From Pogostemon cablin (Eukaryota > Streptophyta > Magnoliopsida > Lamiales > Lamiaceae), in assembly GCA_023678885.1 (NCBI GenBank), contig CM042962.1, positions 20,784,336 through 20,848,335 of the forward strand: 64,000 bases of DNA, given 5' to 3'. Shown piece by piece: positions 10,911 through 22,597 of this stretch. The position numbers and the translations under genes were made by a program. Each line of letters opens with the position of its first letter. Position 1 is the stretch's first letter. The notes beneath the pieces were generated by a model, which saw only the letters and a program-made list of their open reading frames with translations, ran no database searches and was not told where the DNA came from.

Positions 10911-11126
10911 GACTTGTGTGAGATCGTCTTATGTAAGCTCTTACGTGAGATATCAAGAAAGTGATAACTTTTATGAAGGAAAGTGATAATAAATTAATAA
11001 AAAGTGATAATGTTCTTTCATGAACAATTTATAGTATAAATAAAAAGTGATAATAATTTATAGCGAAAGTAATAACTATTTTAAAAAGTGAAAATGGTCT
11101 CACGTAAGACGGTCTTACGCAGGACC
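10911..11126. mobile_element. MITE with 'cgtcttacgtgag' inverted ends
   Basis: The left end 'gtgagatcgtcttatgtaag' and the reverse complement of the right end 'gcgtaagaccgtcttacgtg' are similar. The AT-rich interior contains several 'aagtgataa' repeats. No target duplication could be fixed with confidence. Confidence 0.55.
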
Positions 11127-11393
11127 TACCCTAGAGTTAAATAGTAAAATAGTAAAATTATTTCACAATTTTTTATTATCGTGTTATAATTGTGAGATGT
11201 TAATGTTACGTGTCGACCGCTAATTTTAGAAGTAGACATATACTTTAGGAAGACTAAAATGAAAATTAAGAAGTAAAATAGAGGTATATAAGAGTAGTTT
11301 TTATATTGGGTAAATTAATGAGTACATCATTTGTGTAAATACTACTAATGATCTCCTGTCCTATACTCCTTCCCTTCTCGATAGAATTTGAAC

Positions 11394-11705
11394 ATTTTCT
11401 TTGGGAAAATATCAATTTTGGTCATTTAGGATATGTCAAATTCAACTTTAGTTCTCAAGTTTGGTAATTTCTCAAAAGTGGTCCTCCGATGTCCGCTTTT
11501 GGTTCTTTTGGTCCTTTTTGTCCATTTTTGGTCCTCTAGGATAGGCCAAATAAGGACTAAAAGTGGACAAAAAGGATCAAAAATAGACAAAAAAGACTAA
11601 AAGCGGACACTGGAGGACCACTTTTGAAAATTTACCAAACCTTAGGATTAAAGTTGAATTTTGTATATTCTAGAGGACCAAAATTGATATTATCCCATTT
11701 TCTTT
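11394..11705. mobile_element. Mutator-type foldback MITE with 9-bp target duplication
   Basis: The element at 11403-11696 (294 bp) is almost entirely one inverted repeat. Both arms read 'gggaWaatatcaattttggt', then 'aagtggtcctcc' and 'gtccgctttt' inward. It is flanked by the exact 9-bp duplication ATTTTCTTT (11394-11402 and 11697-11705). A 9-bp duplication and long arms indicate a Mutator-like MITE. Its 'GGGAWAAT' end resembles the ends of the larger block at 15223-23605. Confidence 0.88.
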
Positions 11706-11937
11706 TTTAAATGTAGATTAATTAAATGTATTTTTTGATCACTTTTATTGAATTTTCAGGATATTTTTTTCTTTTAAGAGAATAAAAAATATAAAATATA
11801 TTATGTGTTAGGTATGCATGATAATTTTAAAATTAAAAGGTATTGTGAAGTTTATTGTATTTAATTTAATTAATATTCTAACCATCTTAAGATTGTTCAT
11901 ATTAATATTAGATGGATGAATTTGGAAGTTATTGGCA

Positions 11938-11939
<2 letters not shown>

Positions 11940-12022
<83 letters not shown>
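11940..12022. repeat. (TA)n dinucleotide repeat
   Basis: An uninterrupted TA run of about 83 bases, a length similar to the one at 3822. Confidence 0.97.
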
Positions 12023-12026
<4 letters not shown>

Positions 12027-12142
12027 CTTATTTCGATCAATTTTAAGAAGGATTTTTTTCTTTTTTAATATTCTTTTTCCAATTCGATCAATTTCAAGAA
12101 GTTTAATTTCCCATTCCACGCATTTACACATCATATTGACGA

Positions 12143-12294
12143 ACAATTTAATTTGAGCATGACTGCAAGGGGTGGTAAAATACAACTTTGAGGGTAATTG
12201 GGTTATAATATTGGACAAACAATTTAATTTGAGCATGACTGCAAGGGGTGGTAAAATGCAACTTTGAGGGTAATTGGGTTATAATATTGGATAA
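12143..12294. repeat. 76-bp tandem duplication
   Basis: Two adjacent copies of a unit containing 'gagcatgactgcaaggggtg' (at 12155 and 12231) differ at only a few positions. Confidence 0.93.
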
Positions 12295-12464
12295 AACTAA
12301 TTTAAAATGATTTCATGTGTTACGATTTTACGCAAAACTTGTTCAATATTTTAATAAAACTCTTAGATTAAAATATACATAAACCATAAAAATAAAATAG
12401 GAAATGAACCATATTTATGAAATTACAATTATAACTTAAGAATTAATTAAACTATATATAAACA

Positions 12465-12596
12465 TAAAGGTAAAATAGAACATAAAGTGGTAAAATACAC
12501 CATGAGCCATATTGTCTATATTTATATTTATAAAGGTAAAATAGAACATAAAGTGGTGAAATACACATGAGCCATATAGTCTATATTTATTTATAT
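12465..12596. repeat. 66-bp tandem duplication
   Basis: Two adjacent copies beginning 'taaaggtaaaatagaacata' at 12465 and 12531, with minor differences, in AT-rich spacer DNA. Confidence 0.88.
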
Positions 12597-13287
12597 TAAA
12601 AAATAAAAAGCGCATCACCCAAGTTTTCTCCAAAGGCAGAAAGGCCTACTGTTCATAATGAACCGTGGCATGCTGGTCTTTACCATTTAGTTGAGTGGAT
12701 TTAGCATTTATATCATGTACTTAGAGAGAAATGATATTATTCTACAAAAAAATCAATAAACAAAATTTCCATCATTTTACAAGAAAATTGGTGAAATTTT
12801 TCAATTTTAAAACGGTACTGATCAACACAAGTAATTAATAATTTGGCAGGATATGGCACAAAACCGAAGAAATTAGGATCTTGAGTCCAAAATAAATTAA
12901 GCAGATTGCCACATCCAAATATATTTATACAGAAAGTACTGAAATACAAGGATTATCTCTGAGGACTTTCTCTTAGTGGGAGCAAACAAACCAACAACTT
13001 TAGAGAGGGCTCCTTTTTCTTTATGAGGAAAAACAAAAAAAATCGATATGAAATAGCATTAAAATGTAATAATACTAAAAATAGAATGCTAAAAAGAGAG
13101 AGGAAGTAGGAAGTAGTTAAAGCATGAGTAGAGTGTGAGGCAGGGAATAGGAATAGGATAGGGGGGCAATTGGCTGCAGCAGGTACAGACAGGTTGTGTA
13201 ATGAGTATGTAGATTTCTGCATCACATCCTACGTGGCACCAAACCATTGGTACGGAGGTTCAAACAGTAATCCGACGCCGTTTGGCA
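12597..13287. other. Spacer, no recognisable gene
   Basis: A minus-strand open frame (12953-13225) reads a hydrophobic, low-complexity peptide I do not recognise. GC rises near 13130-13290. The junction to the duplicated SPEAR-family exon is at about 13288. Confidence 0.5.
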
Positions 13288-13750
13288 CATATGCTGTGTT
13301 AAGTTTCTTGCAAGCAGGTTTTCTGTTATTTACAAGATTCGGTGAGTAAAATGTGGATTTTCTTGTTAACTGTAAACAGTACATATAAACATGTAGATAT
13401 GGATCAGTTTGCTGTGATTATATTCTACTTTGTGGATTAATTTATTTGAAAAGAATATATACAGGAGTATGAGTTCTTCAACATCATGTGATTATGAGTT
13501 GGTAATGATGAACTCATTGGGTTGTTCTCGAATTTCTTCTTCTCCAGTGGCTTCTTCAAATTTAATTGATCTCTCTCTTAAGCTCTCTGTTGGGAAACCT
13601 GGACTGGGAGTACTATGTTAGTTTTTGTCTTCTAACATTTCTGTGAAATGCATTTGTTAGGAACTCTGAAGACAGCCTTTTTGTGGGACAATGCATTTTC
13701 TGATTTTTGCCTCCCCTTACTCTCTCCCTCTCTCTTCACAAGTTTCTAAA
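13288..13750 (+). pseudogene. Duplicated 3' exon of SPEAR-family gene with intact EAR motif
   Basis: A direct copy of 5508-6087. Relative to that copy it lacks about 50 bp at the start of exon 3 (the normal acceptor and the 'VEVVAVYKKG' codons). An alternative AG at 13463-13464 ('tatacag') sits directly before 'gagtatgag'. The open frame to the stop at 13619-13621 contains 'DYELVMM', 'SSSPVASSN' and the canonical EAR motif DLSLKL (13568-13585), followed by a short new tail. The 'EYEFF' codons are in another frame. No upstream SPEAR exons are present, so it cannot make the DNA-partner-binding part. It is a dispersed exon copy, not a gene. Confidence 0.75.
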
Positions 13751-14068
13751 AGGGCATGGGTCAATTATGCCCTCAAACTATTGTCATATTATCAAATAAG
13801 GCCATAAAGTTATTTGTAGTACGTATTATCCCTTTATATAATTATTATGCCCCTCTACTAGTAATTATTTTGAAGCAATTTTATGAATTAATTTCCAAAC
13901 AATTAAACTGTTAAAAAATTTCAAACTTTATAAAAAAAAAAAACGAACCACTTATCACGGCATTTTCCTCAATATTTTCAGATTTTAAATTTAATAACAA
14001 TTAATATATACTCTTTTCGTCCGCTGATAAAATCTTTATTTTATCATTTTAGTCATTCACTTTGAAAG
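13751..14068. other. AT-rich spacer with half of an older Stowaway
   Basis: 'tactcttttcgtccgctgat' near 14007 looks like one Stowaway end, apparently interrupted by the MITE at 14069. The matching other end was not found. Confidence 0.35.
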
Positions 14069-14326
14069 TACTCCCTCCATCCCATCCTTATGGTTACGTT
14101 TGTTTTTTACACAGAGATTAATAAAAATAGTATTTTAATGTGTATTAAGGTGAGAGAAATGATATTTTAATGTAAAGTGGGTAGTTGTATTAGTGTGATG
14201 TGTGAGCCCGTGAAGAGAGAAGTAATTAATTTGTGTGGGTCTCATATGCTATAAAGGAAAATGTAATCATTAGGATGAACGCCCAAAAAGAAAATATGTA
14301 ACTATTAGGATGAGACGGATGAAGTA
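14069..14326. mobile_element. Stowaway-type MITE
   Basis: Ends are 'TACTCCCTCCATCCCATCCT' and 'aggatgagacggatgaagta', flanked by TA (14069-14070 and 14325-14326). Inner ends ('ttatggttac' and 'gtaactatta') also pair. About 258 bp. Confidence 0.85.
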
Positions 14327-15213
14327 TTCATTTTAGCAAAATAGCATACACATGACTCATCACTCAATATATTAATAACTACTCACTTTATATATAATAA
14401 TAATACTCTTTAATAAACGTGTAAAAAATAAATGAATATTTTATATAAAATAACAATATTTTTTTAATACGATAAGTTAATTGGAAAAATATGTTTTAAA
14501 AAACTTGTTTGTGATCTACTAACTTTGACACAAAAAAATTATTAGTCTATTGATATTAGATTTAAAATCCAAAACCATATATAAAAAGCTCATAAGAAGA
14601 TGTTTGTTTTGATATCATGTTTGTAAAATTTTAATGGTTGAATTAGATGAAAATCAACTTAGAATTATTAAGCTTGCATTGTGTTATTATGAAAAAATTC
14701 CAACGAAATTGTGGCCCAAATACCTGGTGAACTTCCAATCAAAAAGTGCTATTGTTACTTAATTAAGGATAGTTGATTATAGGTTATTTGTGATTATTTA
14801 AAATATATAAGTGAAAATATGCTGACATAATATGATCATAATTGACTATATCTAATTTAGAAAGAAAAGGAAATGAAAAGGATGTTGAAATAAAATTTAA
14901 ATTAAAGAAATAGCAAAATTGTACTGATCAACTTTTTATTCAAACTAAGGAAAAACTTATGGGTGTATTCTTTATGGGTATATTAACATTTTTATTAAAT
15001 AAAGGAGAAAATTGTAAATTTTCTGGTAAAAATTGAAGAAAAGTCAAAGTTATAAATGTAGGGAAAATAAGGGGGTAGAAATATAACAATCTAATTAGGT
15101 CATTTCATAAATAGCATGTAGAATAGATGAAAATTTGATAATAAAAATACGTGACCAAGAAAAAGTGACGATCATCCAATAAAACTATATAAAACTATAT
15201 AATTTACCATTCG
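14327..15213. other. AT-rich spacer
   Basis: No gene is supported. The stretch 14725-14870 resembles 23200-23340 in direct orientation (see findings). Confidence 0.5.
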
Positions 15214-15537
15214 TATAACATAGGGATAATATATTTATTTGTTCATTAACTTTGCCTAATTTTGATTTTAGTTCATATGTTTTCCATTTTTTGAAAATCG
15301 TCCATTATGTTTAGAGATTTTTGAAATCCATCCGTTATATTTACTTAGTTCGACAAAACAGTCCTATTACAAGTCACAGCAGATCACTTCTAGGTAATTC
15401 CAAAAAAAAATTGGAAATTACTTAATATTTCTTAAAACAGCCTCGAGTCGAAACTTATAAATCAAAAACTTGAATCATACTCATCTTATAGTCATAGTGA
15501 TATCGAATTTTTCTTCTACTTTCTACACGCTTCAAAA

Positions 15538-15549
15538 TGGTATCAGAGC
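15538..15549 (+). promoter_or_regulatory. tRNA-Met primer-binding site of the pararetrovirus
   Basis: The 12-mer TGGTATCAGAGC is complementary to the 3' end of plant initiator tRNA-Met, which primes minus-strand synthesis in Caulimoviridae. It lies 90 bp before the first viral ORF. Confidence 0.9.
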
Positions 15550-15627
15550 CCTAGGTTTATTTATTTATGAAAAGATATATTTATTATAAACTTATATCAC
15601 TTAACGAGAGGAGAGTTTCAAAGAAAT

Positions 15628-16402
15628 ATGGATCCGAACGAAAGTTCGACATCCGAGAGTGACAGGACTATCAGCCCTGTTCCAAGCTGGAGCAACAAGA
15701 ACTTCTGGCCTGTCAACTACGACGAGAAAAGTAGTTCTATACAACAATATTATTGTGTGTTGTATAGACAATATGCAGAGAAAGAATACGAGAACGCCGA
15801 TCGATTTTGGGATAACCTCAATCGAAGGTGTAAATTGGTGGAAGCCCGTGCTAACCACACCAAAGAGGAATCTCTGGAGAAACTACGCCAGATGCAGATA
15901 AGGTACTCGAAAGAGGTACAAAAAAATATCGTGGAAATCTAAAGTTTCACCGAGATCCATGGACGTATTTCCAAACAAGAGCAATGGAGGAGACGACCAA
16001 ACCAAGGTCCAAGAGAGATCTGCAAGCCCTATCACTTCTCACACTGGACGGAATGACAGAGTGGAAGGAGATCGAGGCAGATAACTTTAAGATGAACTAA
16101 GATCTTAGAGAATTGCATAACACAATGAGATTCTTTGGAGAATATTGCCAAAGCATGTCCAAGACAATGTTCGAAATCAGCCTTAAGATGGACAAGGTGG
16201 AGAAATTGCAGAACAAGCAACTCGACCTCATCATAAAGTTGACAGAACAAGTAAAATCCCTGGTAACTAAGGTGACAGGAAGAAGATCAGGAGGAAGGTT
16301 ACCACTAACCTTCGGAACAGAACCCCTTTTACACCAAAAGGGGAAAACGACGGAGGTCATAAGGCCAAAGTCGAAAAGCGAGAAGATGATTGTTATCCTT
16401 TG
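15628..16402 (+). pseudogene. Small viral ORF region, including a coiled-coil segment
   Basis: An ATG at 15628 opens a 104-codon frame rich in charged residues, ending at 15940-15942. An A-run near 15920 suggests a frameshift, because another frame continues with 'WTYFQTRAMEE' up to a TAA near 16098. A further frame (16113-16403) has a heptad-like coiled coil around 'ISLKMDKVEKLQNKQ'. I do not recognise the first protein. The coiled coil could correspond to the virion-associated protein of other genera, but that is a guess. At least one frameshift and one stop break the region. Confidence 0.5.
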
Positions 16403-17886
16403 AGAAGAATCCACATCCCCGGATGGAAAGAGCAAATCTTGAAGATCTACAAGATCTATATGAGTCATTCCAAGGACTATCAATTATAGATCTAAAGATG
16501 AACGTTGGAGAGACATCAAGCTCTCAACAACAGTCCCAGGCTCATCAGACCCAACAGGATCGGAGCCAAGACGAAGGAACCTCTGGATCACACGGAGTCC
16601 ATGGGGCAAGACAAGAAGATACATTCCAACAACCAGGAAACTTCAAAATGAGGGCCATAGGAATGTCAACAGGAGCAAGCCGAGTTCGAGGATCTAATAT
16701 ACACAACACCCCATATAGCCAGTCTCACCTTGAACCGATAAATCCATACGGGTTGATCTTAAACCTCGACACTCTAGACTTCAAGAATAGAGAAGCCTTG
16801 ATCGATAAATGGACAAATGCAATGAAGATCGCAGGTGGTGTATTGGAGCTGGACACAGAAGAGTTCATAAGATTCCTTACTATGAGCCTAGAAGGATCAG
16901 TAAAATGCGTATGGGAGGAGCTCTCAGACAAATTCAAAAAGGAGACTATGGAAGGTGAAGATCTAGGCAATATTGTCGATCGTATGGCCAAGATCTTCAA
17001 GATCCATTTCATCGGAGTAGGGTACTTCGAAGGAATGGAAGAAGAAAAGAAGAATAAGTATAGGAATGCCCTATACAGCCTAGAACTACTTGACATTTGT
17101 CACGTAGATGAGTACATCAAACTCTTCACAGAGAATAGATGGAAGTCAAAGGTCAAAGAGGAAGAAGTATTCCACCTATTCTTTGCCAAGATCCTAAACC
17201 CATGGAGAGAAATGCTGATCCAAGAGTATAAACCATGCGAGCTGGATTCGATAGCAAGGAGAATGTCCTTCCTCAAAGCCAAGATTGCAGAGTGGTGTCA
17301 TCAAGCGGCACTACACAAGAACCACAAGAGATTAAGGGGAATCAACAAGACAGTCCCCTTATGATGCGAAAGCAATGATCTTCCAACTATCATTGGAAGA
17401 AACCCAAAGAAGAAAAAAATGATGAAGAAGAATCATCCTTACAATCAAAGGAGCGGAGGATGGAGATCCAGAAGTTTAAGATCATTTTAGTCTAAACAGA
17501 AGGCCCGAAGCTATAAATCAAGGTAAAGAGCTGGACCATCTAGATTGAGTTCAAGAGGCCAAGCCTCATCCTCAGGGCCAAACCAGAGGAGCACAGGAAT
17601 AACTCCCACAAGAAAGACGTTCCGAAGAGCAGCCACACGAGTCAATGAAAGATTCAAGGATTGCAACTGCTACACGTGTGGAGCTAGAGGGCATAACTCC
17701 CCAGACTGCCCAGAAAACCAGAAGAGAGGAGTACGACAGTTCGAGGCAACTCTAGAAATGGAAGAGGCTGTTTACTTCCAAGATATAGTACAAGTATATC
17801 AGTTTGAAGATATACCCTCAGACGAGAGCATCTACGAAGAAGAATTCTTCAGCCAAGATGAGTCATCTGAAGATGAGTCGGAGTGA
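16390..17886 (+). pseudogene. Viral capsid protein (CP) with CCHC zinc knuckle, three premature stops
   Basis: One frame runs across the interval. It begins with an acidic, Gln/Ser-rich segment, then the capsid core (about 16735-17200, with 'WTNAMKIAGG', 'RFLTMSLEG' and a 'KYRNALYSLE' block), a Lys/Arg-rich stretch, and the zinc knuckle CNCYTCGARGHNSPDC (about 17663-17710). It ends in an acidic tail before the stop at 17884. The capsid packages the viral RNA/DNA, with the knuckle binding nucleic acid. In-frame stops at 17362 (TGA), 17488 (TAG) and 17524 (TAA) separate the core from the knuckle, so no complete capsid can be made. Confidence 0.85.
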
Positions 17887-18681
17887 AGAAGAAAGCTTCA
17901 GACAGGAGATGCAAGAAGATATGTCGGGATTCTTTTCCCAGACATCCATTTCTCATAAAGCCCTTATGAGAATCATGAAGGAGGATCCAAGGCTCAACCT
18001 ATACGATGGATTCACCGTAGGAAGGATGGAAAAATTTTTCCAATCTTCAAAAAGAGAAAGCACAACATCATATACAAAGTGATCGAAGGGGAAATTGTCA
18101 TCCCAATGGAGCTCACGAGAAATGTGATGGAAATGTAACTAGTTCCTGTTGACGAAATCAAAAGGGAACTCAGTAAACTCAAGGAAGGAATAGCCAAGAC
18201 CATGTCTTGGATCCATATCGGAGCAATCCGGATCCTCATCAAAGCAACTTTCAAAGAAGGTATCGATACACCAATCGATATTGCAATCTTTGATTAGAGG
18301 ATCAAGAATACAAGAGAGGCATGCCTGGGAGGAATCTCAGGAAACCTATACGCAGGCAAGGTGGCATCCTACATATATCCAAGGATTGCCTACAATCTGG
18401 CAGATAAAGATTTCAGTAGGACACTCACCCTTCATCAAGGTTTCAAGAACAAAGATCTGATGAAAGAAGGGAATATGCCTTACTCCATCACCTACAGTAT
18501 CTCATATGCCCTGTCCAACACCCATCATTCGGATCTATTCCAAATGAAGGAGTATATCGAGATACCAGAAGTGTTCGAAAGGGTAGGCATGCGCAACCAG
18601 GCTAGAAATAATGGAGTTACCGCCAATCCACGACATGGATTTGCGAATCAAGGACAAGCCAGTTTGGAACAGACAAGATAG
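17873..18681 (+). pseudogene. Viral movement protein (30K superfamily), broken
   Basis: This is the plasmodesmatal movement protein of Caulimoviridae. It overlaps the end of the capsid frame. The N-terminal part is in frame 2 ('SFRQEMQEDMSGFF'), then a frameshift near 18045 moves to frame 1. That frame holds the 30K core pieces 'WIHIGAIRILIKATF' (about 18210-18255), 'IDTPIDIAIFD', 'YPRIAYNLADKDF' and 'MPYSITYSISYALSN'. In-frame stops lie at 18136 (TAA) and 18295 (TAG). The C-terminus ends at 18679-18681. It is non-functional but clearly assignable. Confidence 0.85.
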
Positions 18682-18738
18682 CCTCAAATTCTAGCAAAGA
18701 AGGATTTCTTTCCAAGAAGATAGGATGATTAGTGAAAA

Positions 18739-21168
18739 ATGGGGAAAGAAGCCAATCGTGGAGGTAACCAGGAGCCGAAAAAGTTCACAACCAAAAATGA
18801 ACTAAAATACCCAGAAGGATGGAGAGGAGTCGAAGTAATATTCGATATCACTAAAAAGGAAAACTTTATTACTTGTGATGTATTATCTTCAACAACCAAC
18901 AACTAGGAGATATCAAGGACAACTCAAACTCAGAGATCTTGAGCTGATAATCGAAGGAGTGGCAGGAAGATTTCCAGAACAACTAGTTTTGGGATTGGAG
19001 TTTCTTGAGGATCACAAACATTGGGAATGACTACAAGATGGAATGGAGCTTACGGTCAAAGAAAAAAGATACAAGGTTTACTAGTAGAGGCTCGGACTTA
19101 TAAGCTCTGATCTGCCCATGGCCACAAGTCCATTTTCAATATATATCACTGTTGGAATGATATATAAGGAGTATCGTGCAGAGTATTTTGCGGCATACAT
19201 TGATTCAGGAGCAGGCATTTGCACAGCAAAGGAAGGGGTTTTCCCAGAAGGCTCAGGAGAAGAATAGCCAACAGTTCTCGAAAAAGATTTCTCGCAAAGC
19301 GTGCTAATCCTTAACAGAGGAATCAAGCAAGCAGAAATCATGATCGGAGGAGCAGATCGTACCCCATGGTACAAGGTGAAAACTCCACCGTTATATTTTC
19401 ACGACACCGGAGCAGATATTCTGTTAGGGAACAATTTCCTACAGAGATTCAAGCTTTTTACCCAGGAAAACGCAACTAGGAGGCTTATTTTCACAACCCT
19501 TTGTGAACATGAGATCATCGCACCAAGACTGCGTAATGCATTTCAACGAAAAATACCAATCAGATTTCGCAGCAAGCGTGGTGATGAAGGAAAACTGAGT
19601 CATCCGAAGATGAATGACCAAAGGAGATATGGCGAAGCAGTCCTTCAGATGAGAACCGAGACTAGAGGAGGATGGAAGATGGAGAAACTAAAGGAGAACA
19701 CAATCCACCGTCTCAAAGCAAGCTTGGGAGAAAACCTACAGAGAGACGTCACAATCGAAGAACAAACATCTTTGGAGGACGTCAAGAAGAAGATACAGAG
19801 GAATTTCAATGAGGATCCTTTAGCCTGGTGGAATAAGAACGAGCTCAAAGCTTCACTCAAAGTAAAAGAAGGAAAAGAGCATGAGTTCTTGAGATATAAG
19901 CCTATCCTAATGAACTAAGAGGATCGAAAGGATATTCATCTAATACTTAAGAAACATCTGGACCTTAAGTTAATATCATCATGAGTATCTCCATACAGCA
20001 GTCTAGGATTTCTAGTTCGAAATCATAGAGAAGTCAAGCGGGGAAAGCCGAGACTTGTGATCAACTACAAAGGGATTAACAACATCTTGAATTCGATGGA
20101 TACTACATACCAAGTAGGGAACAATTGTTCAACGGTATCAAGAATGCCAAGGTATTCTCAAAGTTTGATTGCAAATTTGGATTCTACCAGATTATGATGG
20201 AAGAATGGAGCAAGATGTTCACAGCCTTCTCCACACCCAAGATCATTATATTTGGAATGTCATGCCTATGGGCTTGGTAAACGCACCCAGATATACCAAA
20301 GGAAGATTGATAATCTTTTCAAAGATTATTTCTCATTTATGTTTATCTATGTGGATGACATCCTCATAGCCTCAAAGAACATGAAGGAACATTTAGCACA
20401 TCTGGAAATATTTTCAGAAGTATGCCACAAGGAAGGATTGGTGCTTTCTGAAAAGAAAGCAGTAATAGCAACAAGGCAGATCGAGTTTCTTGGAGTAGAG
20501 ATCGACGAATTCGGAATTATTCTACAATCACATATTGTAGAAAGGTCCAAGGATTTCTCGAAGATTTCAAAGACAAGAAACAACTCCAAAGTTTCTTAGG
20601 AGTGGTCAACTTTGCTGGAATGTTCATCAACAATCTGGTGCAATACAGGAAGGTGTTCAATCATTTGTTGAAAAAGGATGCTAAATTCAAATGGGATGAT
20701 TCACACTGAACAATGGTTAAACAACTAAAGGAGGTTTACAAAAAGCTCCCCAAATTAGCCATTCCTAATGACGAGGATGATCTGGTACTCTATACAGATG
20801 CCAATGATCATTGGTGGGCAGCGGTTCTTATAAAGTCCACAACAGAAGGAGAAATGCCATGCAGATACTGTAGCGAGCTATTTACGGAGAACGAAGTAAA
20901 TAGATGACACATCAATGAAAAGGAGTTCTTTGCAGTTCGGAAGACGTTCAAAAAATGGCCGCTGTTTCTTCTCACGAAGAAATTCTTCCTTAAAATTGAT
21001 AACACAAGCGTCAAAGCCTTTTTAAAAAATAAAATTGAATCTAAATCTGAAAAGGCTAGACTATTAAGATGGCAAGCAGAATGCCAATATTATGATTTTA
21101 ATATTGTCATTATTAAATCTGTTGATAATGTTTTGGCAGATTTCCTGACGAGAGATGGAAGGAGCTGA
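18739..21168 (+). pseudogene. Viral polymerase polyprotein: protease, reverse transcriptase, RNase H (pol), broken
   Basis: The first ATG is at 18739. The aspartic protease active site DSGAG is at 19202-19216. RT begins near 19919, with 'KPRLVINYK' (about 20044-20070), 'FDCKFGFYQI' (near 20165) and the catalytic YVDD at 20348-20359. 'LQSFLGVVNFAG' follows near 20580. RNase H has 'LYTDANDHWWA' (Asp codon at 20797) and 'INEKEFFAV'. Stops include 18904, 19265, 19916, 19982 and 20905. At least three frameshifts fall between 20100 and 20300 and another near 20570. The terminal TGA (21166-21168) overlaps the next gene's ATG (21155), the compact spacing expected of the virus. No active polymerase can be encoded. 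Confidence 0.9.
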
Positions 21169-22243
21169 GATAGACTCCATCCTAACTGTTTCAAGGCACC
21201 TGATGGACAATCTTGAGTTGCTCCAAAAGGAATTCGAGAATCTGGCACTCATTGCAAGGAGTGCCGGAAGAATACAAGATAATGATCAGACCAAAGTGTC
21301 TAATCGCATACGAGACTGCATTCGAAACGGCGCAAGTTTGTTCGAAGCAACACGAGAGCCACTCCTTCGGGCTATTGATAGCAATTGCAATCGAGAAAAG
21401 GAGAGTAGTCGAGAACGAGGCTCTAAACTCGGAGCAAGGGATTAAAGTACCCTTAGCACAAGTCCTAGTCTGGAACCTCCAAAAGATGAACTAGTCCAAG
21501 GAAAAATTGAAGAACTGGAGTCACATCTAGAGTCGACGAATCAACCCAGCACCTCTGGGGTCAATGAGGGAGAGATCAGCCTTAGGCATATGACGGGCAC
21601 TGCTAAGGTTGGTATTAACTTAGCTGATTTCTCTTATTGGCAGGAATACCAAGCTAGCTGGGAGAAATTGAACACCAGACAAGGAATCCGACCGGAGAAA
21701 TGTCGGGTGGATATATCGGGGGAATATCCCTGAGTTTGGATGAAAGAAGGCTCAAATCCAATGGATGTAAAGCAGTGGTATGACTTTGGGGCACTAGCTT
21801 CGGTCTATACTGTTGCACCAGGTTTCCCAGATTTTGTAAGACTTCCAGATTGGCTGGGAGAAAAGGTTTTCAAGGCATGGGAAAACAACTCGACTCTATC
21901 CAAAGGCGATGTATTGGAACTGTACTTCACCTGTGCAGCTCCAGAACCAGTTGGAAAAGGCAACCACGAGGCCTTTCATTTCATTAAGCTAAGAAGACCC
22001 GATGTGTCAGCATTAAATAAGATCAAGGAGTCTTCTGGAAAGGAACCAATATTGATTTTTACATTTTCTGAAGAACTGATCTCTACGCGAAGAGCGAGGA
22101 GTTTGTATGCCTGCATCAAAGCTATGGTGGAAGTGAAGTTCCCATTTAAGTTCAAGCATAAGTCTTTGAATGGGTCTTTTCTGTTGATTACTTTAACAGG
22201 GAAGAAGACAGGGTTTGCAGAGAAGGCTTTCCAAGAAAAATAA
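21155..22243 (+). pseudogene. Viral transactivator/inclusion-body protein-like gene, two premature stops
   Basis: A single frame of about 363 codons starts at the ATG at 21155, inside the end of pol, and closes at 22241-22243. It is interrupted only by TAA at 21443 and TGA at 21731. The C-terminal half (21740-22243) is open and has 'YDFGALASVYTVAPGFPDF', the pattern I associate with the caulimovirid transactivator core that permits reinitiation on polycistronic RNA. Position after pol and before the promoter fits. It is the least damaged viral gene here. Function is assigned mainly by position and this core. Confidence 0.7.
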
Positions 22244-22597
22244 GAACTTCTTTGGAGAAATAAGATTCCGGTAAGTAAAAAAACTCATCGGAGATATTGC
22301 AACATGGCCCATTTCGGGCAATGGACAACAAGGTATGTTCGAGCTGTTCCATCCAAACTGAACCAGAGTTTAGAAAAGGAATAAGATTGGGCATAGGGAT
22401 GATCAGACTGCTGATCCACCCTCAACAAAAGAGACACGTGGAAAGAAGAGGGTAAAACCTCATCGAAATAGCCAGGAGCCTGGAGAATCATCAGGCACCA
22501 AAGAGGACAAATGACACCACAAAAAAGCAAGAGCCAGGTGACCTTTTTGAAAGGGCAAGAGACATGTGACCGACAGGGAAGATGACCCACAATGGGG
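22244..22597. other. Viral intergenic region upstream of the promoter
   Basis: No gene is supported between the transactivator stop and the repeated promoter unit. Confidence 0.5.

Noticed and set aside
12953..13225. Minus-strand hydrophobic 90-codon open frame
   Set aside because: Low complexity, no recognised family and no gene structure around it.
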